Source: Ulva prolifera (taxonomy: Eukaryota > Chlorophyta > Ulvophyceae > Ulvales > Ulvaceae). Taken from it: a stretch of 64,000 nucleotides of DNA. The notes beneath the pieces were generated by a model, which saw only the letters and a list, made by a program, of their open reading frames with translations, had not been told where the DNA came from and searched no databases. The stretch lies in the NCBI GenBank assembly GCA_023078555.1, contig CM041198.1, positions 7,301,836-7,365,835 on the forward strand. Direction: 5' to 3'. This document shows positions 45,601 through 58,500 of the stretch, piece by piece. A program made the translations under genes and the position numbers. How positions within the stretch are numbered: the stretch's first letter is position 1; the number at the start of each line of letters is the position of its first letter.

Positions 45601-47409
45601 GTTGTGCGCGGTGAAAATTCGAAGAATGCGACGTGGCCATGAACAGATACATTGCGTTTTCCTCTGCCACATGTCAGTGCACTGACAGATGGCATCTGCT
45701 CTTTTGTAATGCTTGGCATTTGTGGTCGTGCCGCATGAGCCAGTGCATATCTGTGGCATAGGCACTTTCGTCGATCGGCCGATGGTTATATAGATTGCAT
45801 CCACCAGCTGGACCAAGTGCATGTTACATGTGGCTATGCATATTGCCGGTGTGAGCGTGTTGCCAAAACATGCAAGGCTTCGCGGCGGCGCCGCCAGCTC
45901 GCGCGTGACGAATGCTGTGCACAAACAGAACAAGTGCGATGTTCGTGTGCATACTGCTGTTTGTCATCCCGGAAGAATGTCGATCATACCGTCGCCATGT
46001 TTCGTCCCGCAAGGCACCCGATGATACCGACGTAGCCATGCACACCTGTGGCCCGTATACATTTGTACCTCTATGTGAATATCTATGTAGTTACAAAAGA
46101 GAAACATCTATGTCGATATCTGTCGGTGCATTAGCAACGCGTCAAGAGCAGGAAGAACTGCCGTTGATCATGTTCATGCCGTCTCATGAGAGAGGTCGCC
46201 GCTGATTTCGAAAGTAGATGTTGTACGTAGCTGCCGGACCAACTTTACCTACCACTCTTCCAACTTCTGGACCCATAGCTATAGGCTGATCACCCCATCA
46301 GCCCCACAGGACGTGCGGTGGTCAGTGCCGGCCCTGTGCCTCTCATGGCCGTTGACTGTTCACTGATCATGATGGAGCCTCGTGAACGTGTCGCTTGTGC
46401 CTACGCGTACCTAGTGTCCCTGTGGCATACAAACACATGGCTCATGTAGCATAGCACGCACGTCGAAGTTGGGAGTACCATGTACCACTGGTATGCATAT
46501 ATGTATTCGGAGTCCGAATTTCGGACAGTGGCCATTGCAGGCCTTCACCGGTAGCAATGCGCACTGAAAGCACCGCACAAGGCATCATTCACATGATGAA
46601 TGGTTGCATTCTTCGGCTTCTGGCCTGCTGCCTATTTACACTATCGGCGCCATGCAAAGTGTCATCGTGGCGTGACGCCGTGCTGCAAGTTCACCCGCCG
46701 CCTGCGCGCTGCGATGCATGCAGTCCTTTCAGTCTGAATTCCTCCTTCGCGAAGCTTCGCTGTTCTGCAACGATTGAGTAAGTGTATTTTCTTGCCGCCC
46801 ATAGACACAATGCACGAAGATTGAATTCCGCCCGCTCAGTTGCATTTCGCCGGCGCGCTTAAGTGCAGACGCCCGTTCGTGTCGCTGACAAACAACCTTT
46901 CCGCGCAGCCTGACCGTACGGATACATTGCAGTGGCGTCTGGATGCGCTCCGGGTGTGTTCACGGCGCTATGCGAGCTTCTATTCGAGATTGCTGATTTC
47001 ATTCCGTTGTAATGGATTGCAGCAAACGCAAGCAATCGCCGGCACATCACGCAGCAGAGCGCAGAAGTGTCGCCTATACTTGCAGCGCTGCAGCTTCAGC
47101 TTGGCAGAAACGCTGACCTCGTTGCGGCACTATCTCACGCAGCAGTTCAAACGTGGGCTGCGAGCGATGCGTGCGTTCGGAACGTCATCAGCATGCCACG
47201 TGCCACGCGTGACCGAGCACAGGTCATGACACGGCCGAGCTCGGATCGTAGGGCTGCTAGGACCGCAGTTGTATCGTCACACGCACAGTCGTCATGCTCG
47301 AACAGATGTCATCGCGAGCAACGAGGCATCGACTGCTCACTTGGCATGCAACTGCAGGAGTTCAAGTTCGAGAGTCCGAGACACATCTAAAGCGTTGGTC
47401 GACATAACC

Positions 47410-50400
47410 ATGGCGATCTCGCTGAGCCGGGTGTCGCTGGCGGTGGTGGCGGTGGCCTTCGGCGTCAGTGCTGCTGCTGCACGCCTTCTAGGTATGAAAA
47501 CCTGCTGTGCGTGGGATTCAGAGCCATATTTTCGTCAGCTGGCCGCGGCCGTGCGCTTGGAATTCGATCGCTGAATTCGATCGAGGGTTCGTGAGTAAAC
47601 ATGCGCATCTGCATGCGGACATCGTCGAACAAGAGCATCGCGGCCTGCAGTGCATTCTCATCTGGATCAACCTTAGCGCAACAGCGCTTTACAACAAACA
47701 CGCGGCAGAGACGTGTGTGTGGCATCATGTACGGGCAGCATATCTCCGATTGGTGGAAGTCGCAGACCTAGGCGTCCCGATCTCACGGCTTTCAAAACCT
47801 TTTCATGCGTCTGCACAGACGAATGATCGAACCCCGCGAGCGCTGCATGCTTCGTGCTGCGCGCCGCAGCTCCCGACGGTGCCGCATGGCGCGGCATGCC
47901 GTGGCAGACCTGCACCTTTTGGTCGCCTGTCGCCCGTCGAACAGAAGGCGCGCCTAGGCGTACATGCATGCATCCACTGTGGCAATCCAGTGATATGGCC
48001 GCTATACCACTGGATTGCCACATCCACAGTTGTGGTCGCCACACCGTGACGCAACTGCGTCCAAGATATCGCGTCGGGGTCCAGCGATTCAGTTGCGCAG
48101 CGTAAGAAGGCAGCGTTCGCGCTCAGTCGTCCGCATGCGTCCGCTGCAGCACTCGTATGTTGTGCTCCTACAGGCAGTGTCATCGCGTCCGCCGCGTGCG
48201 CGCTGAGATGTTCGTACCAGGTAAAGCCCGTAGCGTGTCGGCGGGGAACGTCATGCATGCCACAGCGTCCGCTGCAGCGGAGCTCCTCTCTAGAGTTACC
48301 TCCCTCAGCCTGACCCACGTGACCGACACCGTCATGCCTCGTTATTTACGAAGCGAGCATGACCACAGGGGTCCCATGCCATGCAGTTGCACTGCCGTGG
48401 CACTGCAGCTGCGCTGGCGCTCGCGGCGGTCCACTAATTAAAACGCATTGAGGGTGTACACATTGAAGTTGTCTCTTACTGTGCTGTCTGGACATTGATA
48501 GGCGCTGTGCGACCTGGCTGGGCGCTGCAAGCGTGTTGCTTGTGGCTGCACGAGCTCGTAGGCCTCGTGCCAGCTGCGCACTGTTTTAGGAACGGTCTGC
48601 ATATATAGGTCCACGACAGTTTGTTACTGCGATTCGATCCATTTCCATATCAGCGCCTGCCCGATCTCAGGCCGTACGCTGCAACGAACCGTCAGCGAGC
48701 TCCGATCGACCACCAAGGCCTTGCAAGGTCGTGTACATGCCGTTTACGTACTCGATCGCGGTGTGTCTGCAAGAGATCATCCGTGCGGACGTTCACTATC
48801 AAGAATGACGTCCAGTCGCGCAATCGCTCATAGGTCGCCACACACTCGCCTTCCGAGCTCGATGCCGAAGCTTATGATCCGGAAGGCCGCGCTAGCAGGT
48901 CTCATTTCCATGATTCTAGCGCTAGCGCTAGAATCATAGGGCGCAACAGCGCTGTTGCGCCCTCGTCTGCATAAACGCGACCCAAACAGTTTGGCCGAGA
49001 CACGTACCTACGAGATACGTGCATATCATCGTAGCCGATGGTCCATAGGCCTGGAACAAACTACGTAGTATACTGTGGACAACATCTGTTGACCGGTCTC
49101 GACCAGCCATGCATGTGCTCGATTACAGCGCAAGCATCTTTCACATCTTTGACTAGTTTTTGCATCTGCCGGATCCTGTGTGGAGCCTACACACATGCCA
49201 CACTTTCACATCGTCACTACATTGTCCAAGCACCCATGCCTTATCTCCTACCATCTGATAAAGCCAGGCGTACATGTGCCAACCCCCCTAGCCAGGCGCA
49301 CATATGTATGTGCATGCATGTGCTTCACAACGACCCCCAGTACCCTCCGCCCCGCCTCCACCAGTCCCACACGGGTTGCATGAAAATGATGTTGGTCAAT
49401 ATGTGCGCATGCCAGTGACAAGGGGTGAGGTTAGTAGCCATGCCATGCCAGCGTGCTACTAACCAGGGACACAGTTGTTGCTGAGACAAAGCAGGACATG
49501 TGTATAGAGCTCCGCAGGAACCGCATGCAACGCAAAGATAAATCACCACACCCAATCCACCTCTGGCTGATGCATGTGCTGCTGATGGCACCATAGCCAC
49601 AACCCGACACGTGTGCCCCGCATGCAGACGACTGCTGCCCAGACGGCCAGTTCTGCTGCGGCACCGGATGCCTGGACGACAAGGTCAGGCTCGATCGGAG
49701 CACCTGCGAGAGTGTCCCTGGCGGCTGCTGCCCAAGCGTCGACCCAGTCCCGGCCCCCTGCTGCACAGGCGACAAACCCGTCTGCTGCGGCGAGACCTGC
49801 ATCACGCTCGAGGAAGCCACCCGCTCCCTCTGCCCCGTCGGCAGCGGCTGCTGCGTCCCCGACGACCCCCCGACCATCGACGACTGCTGCGCCGCCAAAG
49901 AGTTCTGCTGTGGCAACCAGTGCCTCCCGGACAACCTCAAGGAGGGCATCGCATGCATTCAAGTCGTCGGAGGGTGCTGCCCGTCAAAACAGCCGCCACC
50001 GCCGCGAGACGAGTGCTGCTCGACGGCAAAGCCGGTGTGCTGCGGCTCGACGTGCTTGTCCGCCGCGCAGGCCCAGGTGACGCGGTGCCCTGGCGGCAGC
50101 GACTGCTGCGAGCCGGACCCACCCACGCCTCCCCCTTCCCCGCCAAAGGGCTGCTGCGGTGAAGATGAGCCGGTGTGCTGCGGCAGCGAGTGCATCACGC
50201 TCGAGGAGTCCGCGCGGCGAGGCTGCCCGGTGGACAGCGACTGCTGCGCGCTGCCCCCCGCCCCTCCCCCTCCCCCCCCGCCGCCGCGGGACTGCTGTGG
50301 AGAAGACGCACCCATCTGCTGCGGCAGCGAGTGCATCACCCTCGAGGAGTCCGCGTCACGCGGCTGCCCGGTGGACAGCGACTGCTGCCCGCCGCCGGAG

Positions 50401-52257
50401 GAGTGCTGCGGCGAGGGCCTCTGCTGCGACGGCCTCAAGTGCTGCAGCGGCGACTGCATCGACCCAGACACCCTGCCGAAGAACGCGACGTGCACCGGCG
50501 AGGCGTGCTGCGTGAGTGACGCGAAGGAGCAGGCGGCGTGCTGCGACGACCCGGACCGCGTGTGCTGTGGGGGCCAGTGCTTCCCACCGGGAACTGCGTT
50601 CTTCGCGCCGTGCGAGGACGAGACCTGTGGCTGCCCGGATGAGGCGTGCTGCACGATTGACAAGCCGGTGTGCTGCGGGGACGAGTGCATCACGCTGAAG
50701 GAGTCCGCGTCGCGTAGCTGCCCCGCCGACGGCAACTGCTGTCCCCCCGAGGAGTGCTGCGGCGAGTATGAGTGCTGCGACGGGCTCACCTGCTGCGGCG
50801 GTGACTGTGTGACCCCGGCCAGCCTCGGGAACGACACGGTCTGCACTGCCCAGGCGTGCTGTGTGAGCGACGCGAAGGAGAAGGCGGCCTGCTGCAACGA
50901 CCCGGACCGCGTGTGCTGCGGGGGCAAGTGCTTCCCACCGGGAACTGCGTTTTTCGCGCCGTGCGAGGATGAGACCTGCGGCTGCCCGGACGAGGCGTGC
51001 TGCACCGACGAGTCTCCGATCTGCTGTGGCAGCGAGTGCATCACGCTGGAGGAGTCCGCGTCTCGCGGCTGCCCCGCCGACAGCGACTGCTGCCCCCCGC
51101 CGGAGCCGCCGGAGGTGTGCTGCGGGTTCGGGGAGTGCTGCGACGGCCTCGAGTGCTGCGGCAGCTGCGTCGACCCGGCGACCCTGTCGAATGACACGAT
51201 CTGCCCCGCTGTGCTGTGCTGCAGCGGCATCGGGCAAGACGCGCCGGCGTGCTGTGACGACCCACGGCGCGTGTGCTGCGGCGGCCGCTGCTTCTCGCCG
51301 GGGACGGCATTCTTCGGGCCGTGCGAGGACGACAGCTGCGGCTGCCCGGACGACGAGGCATGCTGTCCTGCGGACAAGCCGGTGTGCTGCGGGAGTGAGT
51401 GCATCACCCTCGAGGAGTCGGCGTCGCGCGGCTGCCCCGCCGACAGCGACTGCTGCGCGCCCCCCGCAAAGTGCTGCAGCGAGGATGAGCCGGTGTGCTG
51501 TGGAGAGAACTGCATCTCGCTGGAGATCGCGGCGCGCTCGATCTGCCCGGCGGAGAGCGACTGCTGCGTCACCCCACCACCCCCACCACCCCCACCTTCC
51601 CCTGCGCCTGAACCGGACTGCTGCACACCAGACAAGCCGATCTGCTGTGGCAGCGAGTGCATCACGCTGGAGGAGTCCGCGCGGCGAGGCTGCCCCGCCG
51701 AGAGCGACTGCTGCGCGCCGCCCGAGACGTGCTGTGGATTCGGGGAGTGCTGCGACGGGCTGGAGTGCTGCGGCAGCTGCGTCGACCCCGCGACCCTGAA
51801 GAATGACACGATCTGCCCCGCCGTGCTGTGCTGCAGCAGCGAAGCCGAGCCGGCGTGCTGTGACAACCCAGACCGCGTGTGCTGCGACGGCGCGTGCTTC
51901 CCGCCGGGAACTGCGTTCCTCGTGGCGTGCGAGAGCGACAGCTGCGGCTGCCCCGACGAGGAGGCGTGCTGCCCGGCGGACAAGCCGATCTGCTGTGGCC
52001 AGAGGTGCATCACGCTCGAGGAGGCCGCTCGGTCCTCCTGCCCAGTTGACAGTGACTGCTGCGGCAGCCCGCCGAGCACACCACCGATCACTCTGCCGCC
52101 GCCGGGGGAGGAGTGTTGCGGGAATGGGCTATGCTGTGACGGCCTGACTTGCTGTGGCGGGAACTGCGTGCCTCCGGAGTCTCTGTTCACGGACGACGGC
52201 GAGCCGATCTTCTGCACCGCTCTCGCCTGCTGCTTCGAGCCTGGCCTGGTGGAGTGA
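47410..52257 (+). CDS. DCM6: giant secreted di-cysteine modular protein, 21 modules
   Basis: Exon 1 (47410-47491) encodes MAISLSRVSLAVVAVAFGVS, a signal peptide, and ends in phase 1 at CTAG/GTATGA. Exon 2 (49628-52257) follows CCGCATGCAG and is one open frame of 2.63 kb. Product 903 aa. I count 21 modules. From the seventh onward a super-repeat appears: a ten-cysteine CCDGLxCC module, a CGC-ended CFPPGTAF module, then a CITLEESA module; this triplet occurs four times (modules 7-9, 10-12, 13-15, 18-20), with extra CITLEESA-type modules between. Ten-cysteine modules carry Asn-x-Thr sequons (NATC, NDTVC, NDTIC), as expected of a secreted glycoprotein. About a fifth of all residues are cysteine. 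Linkers are short and Pro-rich. Likely an extracellular matrix, wall or scale component; ligand unknown. The intron (2.1 kb) holds twin perfect palindromes. Confidence 0.9.
47978..48022. repeat. Hairpin, 15-bp perfect arms, in the DCM6 intron
   Basis: TGTGGCAATCCAGTG (47978-47992) pairs with 48008-48022; loop 15 bases. Confidence 0.9.
48910..48962. repeat. Twin perfect palindromes in the DCM6 intron
   Basis: 48910-48937 is a perfect 28-bp palindrome (centre GCGCTAGCGC); after a single base, 48939-48962 is a second perfect palindrome of 24 bp (centre CAGCGCTG). Confidence 0.95.
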
Positions 52258-55200
52258 TTCGCCTGACTGGTGCTGGGTGGTTGGTGTGTGGTGCCTTCGA
52301 AGATCGCAGTTGCTGTTTGCGGCGGGCGGCGAGCCTGTCAGGAAGAGCGCCGGCGCACCCGAAGGTGTACTGCTTTCCTTTGAGGATCTGGTCAGATATA
52401 TACTTGAGTGCTGATGACTCATCATGACAGAGCCGCCCGCCTGTATCGCTCTCGCGCGCTGCGTTGAGCAGCTCCAGGTGAAGCGAAGTGGCACTGTGCG
52501 GATGGGTTGCAGCCGCCCGGGCTGTCGGGAGAGGGGGCGGCCGCTGCGAAGCCGCTGTGCATGTGCAGCGCAGTGTGCGCGATCCTCTGAGAAACCATGA
52601 GGCTGCCTGTGACGGCACAGCGCAGGAACCTGTGAACTGTCACGTTGAAAGGGCCGGGCATCGTCGACAATCATGAGACGGACGTTGAGGGGGTGAAATT
52701 CCGCAGGGCGTTTTGAGGAGTGCTGAAGTTTTGGGAAGGGCGGGAGGAGCCGTGGCACTCGATCTGAGCTTTGAGGATGCTCAGGGGCAGTGCACTACAG
52801 ACGGGGCGACCACGTGGCAAGCTGTTTTCATTTTTGGGTTGATGTGGGGTATTATCGTGGCTGCGAGTTGTGCATTGCACATGCATCTCCGCCGTGCACT
52901 GGCACTGTGTTGCATGCTCCAATGCACCAGGCGAACAGAAGGTGTGGAATGTGTGTTGGTTGTGTGTGCTGTGCCTGGCCGCCAGTGCACAGTGGCGGCC
53001 GGGGCCTGGCTGGCCAGTCTGCTGCTGCAGCCTTAGCGTGCTGCTGCCTTTCCTGTGTGATACCAAGGCCGCCTACTAGTTTGCATGTGTACAGGAGCAT
53101 GGGTGAGTTGATTGTTTTTGCATTGTCTTGATGTCAGGAGGCCAGAGGCTGGCCCCTCTGCTGCATGCTGGTGGGTCGGATGAGCCAGTGTGCACAGATT
53201 GCCTTGTGTACATGTTCATGGGTGCGTTTACGGCCTGTTCCATATGCTCTTGATACAATGTATACTGTCAAATTGTATTGGGGTTAACATATGTCTGAAA
53301 GCGTTACACTCCACAAGTGCACTTCATGAAAATGCACTTGTGCTAGGAAGTAAGCTATAGCCGGTTATGAACATAAGTGTACGCTGCCTTCATATGAGCA
53401 AACACGACTCGAGTGTTCCGGCACATCTGCCGAAAGATCTCACAACATCAATTCGCACCTACGCCCGACTGTGAGTCGTATGCCGAGCATCGCGCAGTTC
53501 GAAGGAATTGATGAGAACGACGTAACATTTCACCCAGAAGGCGATTCGTTGCGATGACACGACATCATGTTACGTACCGCCGCAAACACCAACGGCGCAT
53601 GATACCCCCGCGTATGGTCCATGCGGCATGACCACATACCATGTCGCCGGCTGTTGAGGCGGACATCGGAGGCTCGATTCCGGGGACCACGTACGTGCTG
53701 TACCACGCGCATATTTTCGGAGGAAGGGTCGAATTGTTGACCCTGGGCACGTTGCTGATCACCTGCACGCTGCTACAATCTACGAGGAGGACTTCACAAT
53801 TGTGCGTTCAAAGCCAACGGTTTTGGGCACAATAGTTGTGTATGTGGACCTTGTTCGTTCATTGGCACAAACTCAGAGCGAGACAGGTTCGTCTTCAAAT
53901 GTGATAAATGCCACAGGGCAGTGGCAATGAAGAGATTCCCATGAGCGCAAACTGAGTGCGAGGTGGGTGTGAGGAATGTATAGCAGTATATGTGTGCCGA
54001 GACACCTCCTCCAGCCCCTTTTCGGTGTAGGCCCTGTTTTGTGCTAGCGCCACCATCCGGGCAGGATGTCTCCATTGTGCCTGGGGACCACGCCACGGGG
54101 TTGGTGGATCCTCTGATCCAATTTGAGACAAGACACATCAAATCACATGTGGCCACACAGGTTCAACAGCAGCACACACACATGAACAAATCAAACAAAT
54201 CATCAATACCCCTGAAGATAAGCACAGGGAAACACATCACATTGCATACTCAGCCACAGGCGTCGCGATGCACAGCGTACGCAGCTGCACAGCACGCAGC
54301 ACACAGCACAGCACGCCGCTGCGCCGCTGCACAGCACGCAGCACAGAGCACAGCACGCCGCTGCGCCGCTGCACAATTATTTGCAGCAATCCTGCCCAAA
54401 ATGCAAGCCTACTAACGCAGAGTCTACCACGCATCATGGACCGAGCCTGCGACACACATGCTGCCGGCGGCAGCTCACAGCCGCCCGGTGTGCGACTGCG
54501 GGCCCATGTACTGCTGCATTTTCTAGTAGAGGGCAGGAGAGGGAGGGGGAAAGGGGTCGGGGTGGCAAGGGGCGGGTTTGGCAGGGGGGCTCCATGGCCG
54601 CACTGCCAAGCCCCGGAGTGCGGTGGCTGCAGCACCCAATTGGGAAACGCAACCAAAACATCATAGAAAACACATCAAGCGGCTCTGCCGCAATCGGCCA
54701 CGGCCAGCCAGGCCGTGAAGCCGTCCCCGCAGCCGTTATTGCAGACATACGGCCATAGCTTCGCATTGTGTGCCCCCCGGCACATATGTGCACCCCACCC
54801 GCACCCGCCACCAGCCCAGAGACATTCGGGAGCACCTCTAGGCCCTCCCCTCGCCCCCTTGCATTGGTACTGCATGTACTGCAGGGGATGCCACCGCTCT
54901 CTTCCGGAAGGGCAGCGCACCGCACTCTGCCAACACGGCGCCCAAGATGCAGCCCTGTTTCCCAACGCGCACGCACAGGCGTATGCATGTACACACCACG
55001 CTGCAGTACATCTCAAACATCGCGGACATAGCCGTGGCAGATCCTGCTAGCTCAGTCCAGGCTGCTCCCCGCCCGGCCCTGCCTTGGCAGCTCCGACTGG
55101 ACACGCATAGGATGCCTCTTCAGCCGCGTAGAAGCCATTCGCCACGGCACACATCCGGGCCGACGCCATGACAGCTGAAACATCTGTACTGGTGAGGCCA

Positions 55201-55561
55201 AATTGCAACGGCGTGGAAACAGCAGCCCCGTGTACCCCTTTGCATGCACCCCAGCACGCATCCCCAAATGCCCCCGGCAACGCGAACACCGGGTTGGCGT
55301 TGCCCCAACCCCACACGCACGCAGCGCATTCCCGGTGCTTCAGGACACGCAGGCGTCCACTTCACACAAACACCACTCTTCCTCACAACGGCCGCCTTCA
55401 CGAGAAAATCCAGCCGGCCGTTCGTGGTGTTCATCGTCCGTGTGGGACCGCTCCAGTGCCGGGAAACCGGGCCCACAAGCACGAGCCGCACCCGCTTCAA
55501 TGGGTCCGAGCCTAGGACCGCAGCCCCAACAAATCAGGAGACAGGCACGCTGCTGCGCGCC
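52258..55561. other. Intergenic region between convergent DCM6 and DCM7
   Basis: No gene is recognised. It contains a 42-bp tandem repeat (54287-54370) and a small hairpin near 53311-53341 (CACAAGTGCA arms). On the minus strand 55.0-55.5 kb has protein-like stretches in more than one frame that I cannot join or identify. Confidence 0.4.
54287..54370 (+). repeat. 42-bp tandem repeat, two copies
   Basis: Units 54287-54328 and 54329-54370 differ at very few positions; the unit is rich in GCAGCAC and GCCGCTGC. Confidence 0.85.
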
Positions 55562-58500
55562 TTAGAACGTGAGCTGCGACACGAAGCAGCAAGCGATCGC
55601 CGGGCACTTCGTGTGAGGCCCGACCTCATGCTCTGGCAGGCAGTCCCCCCCACAGCATGTGTACCCGTCGCAGCATTCGATGCCGCAGCATCCCGGCGGC
55701 GGCGGAGGCGGCGGACGCTCCGGCTCACAGCATGGCGCCGTCGTGCATATCGCATCTTTAGGAAGGTTCTTCACGCACTCCCCGTCGCAGCAGGTCGTGC
55801 CTTTGCAGCACTCGAGCTCCCCGCAGCACTGCTCATCGTCAAAGACAAGAAGCGACGTTGACGGGGGTGGCGGCGGCGGGGGGGGTGGAGGTGGAGGGGG
55901 GGGCTCGCAGCAGGAGGCCCCGGCAAGGCATGATGCAGACGCCGATGCCTTACGAGTGATGCAGCTGCCACTGCAGCACACAGGGTATTCCTCCGTACAG
56001 CACTCTGACGGCGGCGCTGGTGGTGGCGGGGGTGGTGGGGGTGGCGGCACACAGCACGAGGCGCCGGCGAGGCATGATGCAGACGCCGATGCCTCGAGCG
56101 AAATACAGCTTCCACTGCAGCAGACAGGGTACTCCTCCGTACAGCACTCTGACGGCGGCGCTGGTGGTGGCGGGGGTGGCGAGGCCACCGCAGGCGGAGG
56201 CGGTTTGGAACAGCACGTCGCGTCCCCGCACGCCACCAGTGTCGGCGTGCCGATCTTCAAGCACGCCCCGTCGCAGCAGAAGTCCCCGGCCGCACAGCAG
56301 TCATCCGCCTCCACCTCGGCCGGCTCCGCGGGAGCACAGCACGTCATCGCGGTCATGTTCACGCCGGCGAGGTCCTTCGACGTCATGCTCGCGGAGTGCA
56401 GCGTCGTCGTGAGCTGCGTGCCGTGGAGCTCCGAGCCAGTGCTGTACTCGGAGAACGCGCTCGACGCACACGTCGCGGCGCCGAGCTCGGCCTGGGGCAT
56501 GCATGTGCCATCACAGCAGAACTCCGCCTCGCCGCAGCACGTCGCGGGGGGGGTGGGAGGGGGGGGATCGCAGCATGACGCCCCCGCGAGGCACGACGCT
56601 GCCGTGGAGGCCTCGAGGGTGATGCAGCTGCCGCTGCAGCACACGGGGGCGTCGGCGGTGCAGCACTCCTCCGGTGCCGCGGGCGGGGGCGGCGGGTCCT
56701 CCGCCGCGCAGCAGCCGCCGACCAGCGCGATGCAGACGGTGTCCGGCTTGAGGAGGTCCGCGAGGCACTCGTTGCCGCAGCAGAACTGGCCGAGGGGGCA
56801 GCAGTCGTCGGGGGGTTGCGGCACACCGCAGCATGTGCCGCCGTCGGCGGGGCACGATGCGGCTGCGGCGTCGTCCAGCGAGATGCAGAGCTCGCCGCAG
56901 CACACCGGCTTCTCGGCCGGGCAGCACGGCGCATCGGTGCCTTTGTCGAGGGGGGCTGCGATCGGGAGTGGCTCGGGGTCGGGGGTGGCGGGGGAGCAGC
57001 AGTCGGTGCCGACGGGGCAGTCGGCGGCGAAGGCTTCGGCGATCGAGTGGCAGCCCGTGGTGCAGCAGATGGGCTGTTCGCGGGTGCAGCAGACGGCGGG
57101 GCCGAACTGCGCAGCTGGCCCTGCACGCGGGACACGGATTTACGCATATGCATGGGGAACATGCATGCAGAGTGGCGTACGAGGGACTGATCGTTGGAGC
57201 GTGGTGCCAGACGGAGATAGGTGGAGAGATGTTGTATACCGTACTAAAGTAAATGCATCGACATGTAACGTGTAACGCTGGGTTTCCTAGGTACGCAGCT
57301 AGGTATAGTTTATCATGAGTTTTCGGGGTGAGTGAGCCAACAAGGATTAGAAGTATTAGACCTGGACCCCATGTAACGCAGGCTAATCTGGCAAACCTCT
57401 TAATATTAGCACGGTATAACCACACTTTATACTGTTGGTGGTTACATCTTCGGTGGCAGGCAGAGTCACAAGATAATCATGCTGACATCCCAAGGGAGGG
57501 AGCGAGGCCCCTAGTGTACTGTGGCTGGATGCACAGGAAACGGCAGATCGGCGTCTGGAGCGTCAAGGTCCAGCCCCACCGAACAATTGCAGCAGGCCTG
57601 CCGCAGGCGTGTGTACGAGCTGCTCTCATCGCCGGGGCGCCGTGTCACGAGGTCAGATGGGAGAGAAGATGCAGTTCAGGAGACCTGTGTACTGAAACTG
57701 ACAGCGCGAATCGGGTAGCGGTGCGCCATACATTGGGTCTGATCACATGAAACAGATATACAATGTTGGCCTGTGTGGAGTGTTCGCCAGGTCCAGCAGC
57801 GCAGCAACGACCTGCCACTGGGACACTGGTGAGGATATTAATATTCCCATGGCTGCAGCCACTGGATGGTGTTGAGGGGTGAAGCTTAGCTAATTGTTCA
57901 AGAGGCCAGCATGAGCAGAAGAACAGGTTGCCGGTTTCATGGCAGGAGGTGGGGACACTGGCACGAAGATGGGGCCGCAGCGACTGGACGGGGTCAACTA
58001 GCCGTCGTTGGCACGAAGTGACACCGTGTGTCGGTGAGCCGAGGCAGCACAGCCCTGGCGTGGTCGCCACGAGGCGTTTCAAGGGGCACGCGGGCCAAAC
58101 TTGCAACAACAACGAACTGTCACATGGCACTCACGCGAGACAGCCGCGAGTCCCTGGACGGCTGAGCAGCTCATCAGTGAAGATTTGAGTATCAGCCTGT
58201 TAGCGGTTGATCTGCTCCCGCGACACGCACCGGGCGAAACGTGGAGCGAGACCATCACCTGGAGAGTAGAGCTAGTCGGACAGGCTGACATGGCATGCTG
58301 CGGAAAGGCGACATGCAGTGTGTCTGCTTCAAGCGGGAAGGAAAACACTGGGACCGTAGACTCGCGTAGTCAAGGCCAGGCTCAGGTCGGGTGATGCTAG
58401 CCAGTGGAGTGCGTCAAACCAGGTCAGCCTGGCTGCTTCCAGGCCAGGTGAGCAGGAAAAATGACAAACGAACCATGCGGAAAATTTCGTGTGTGGTGGG

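Larger units (their letters stand above)
42400..47409. other. Divergent intergenic region between DCM5 and DCM6
   Basis: No gene is recognised. It holds a SINE-like copy (43740-44006), poly-C 44837-44859, poly-G 45486-45520 and three hairpins between 45.0 and 45.6 kb. A TTACAAGGATAAA at about 44898-44910 resembles an inverted SINE tail. Confidence 0.45.

Noticed and set aside
49959-52217. A 752-codon open frame on the minus strand, Ser/Gln/His-rich
   Set aside because: It is the complement of the DCM6 module exon. TGC-TGC codons read back as GCA-GCA/CAG, which keeps the antisense frame open. Similar shadows occur opposite every DCM exon.
53640-53720. Possible tRNA (B-box-like GGCTCGATTCC)
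   Set aside because: No matching A box or cloverleaf stem could be drawn around it.
54434-54994. 186-codon minus-strand frame
   Set aside because: No motif, no splice-consistent extension, and low-complexity Pro/Arg stretches; not enough to call a gene.
55659-57275. A 538-codon plus-strand frame opposite DCM7
   Set aside because: Gly/Ser/Gln-rich shadow of the Pro- and Cys-rich minus-strand exon; no motif or splice support.
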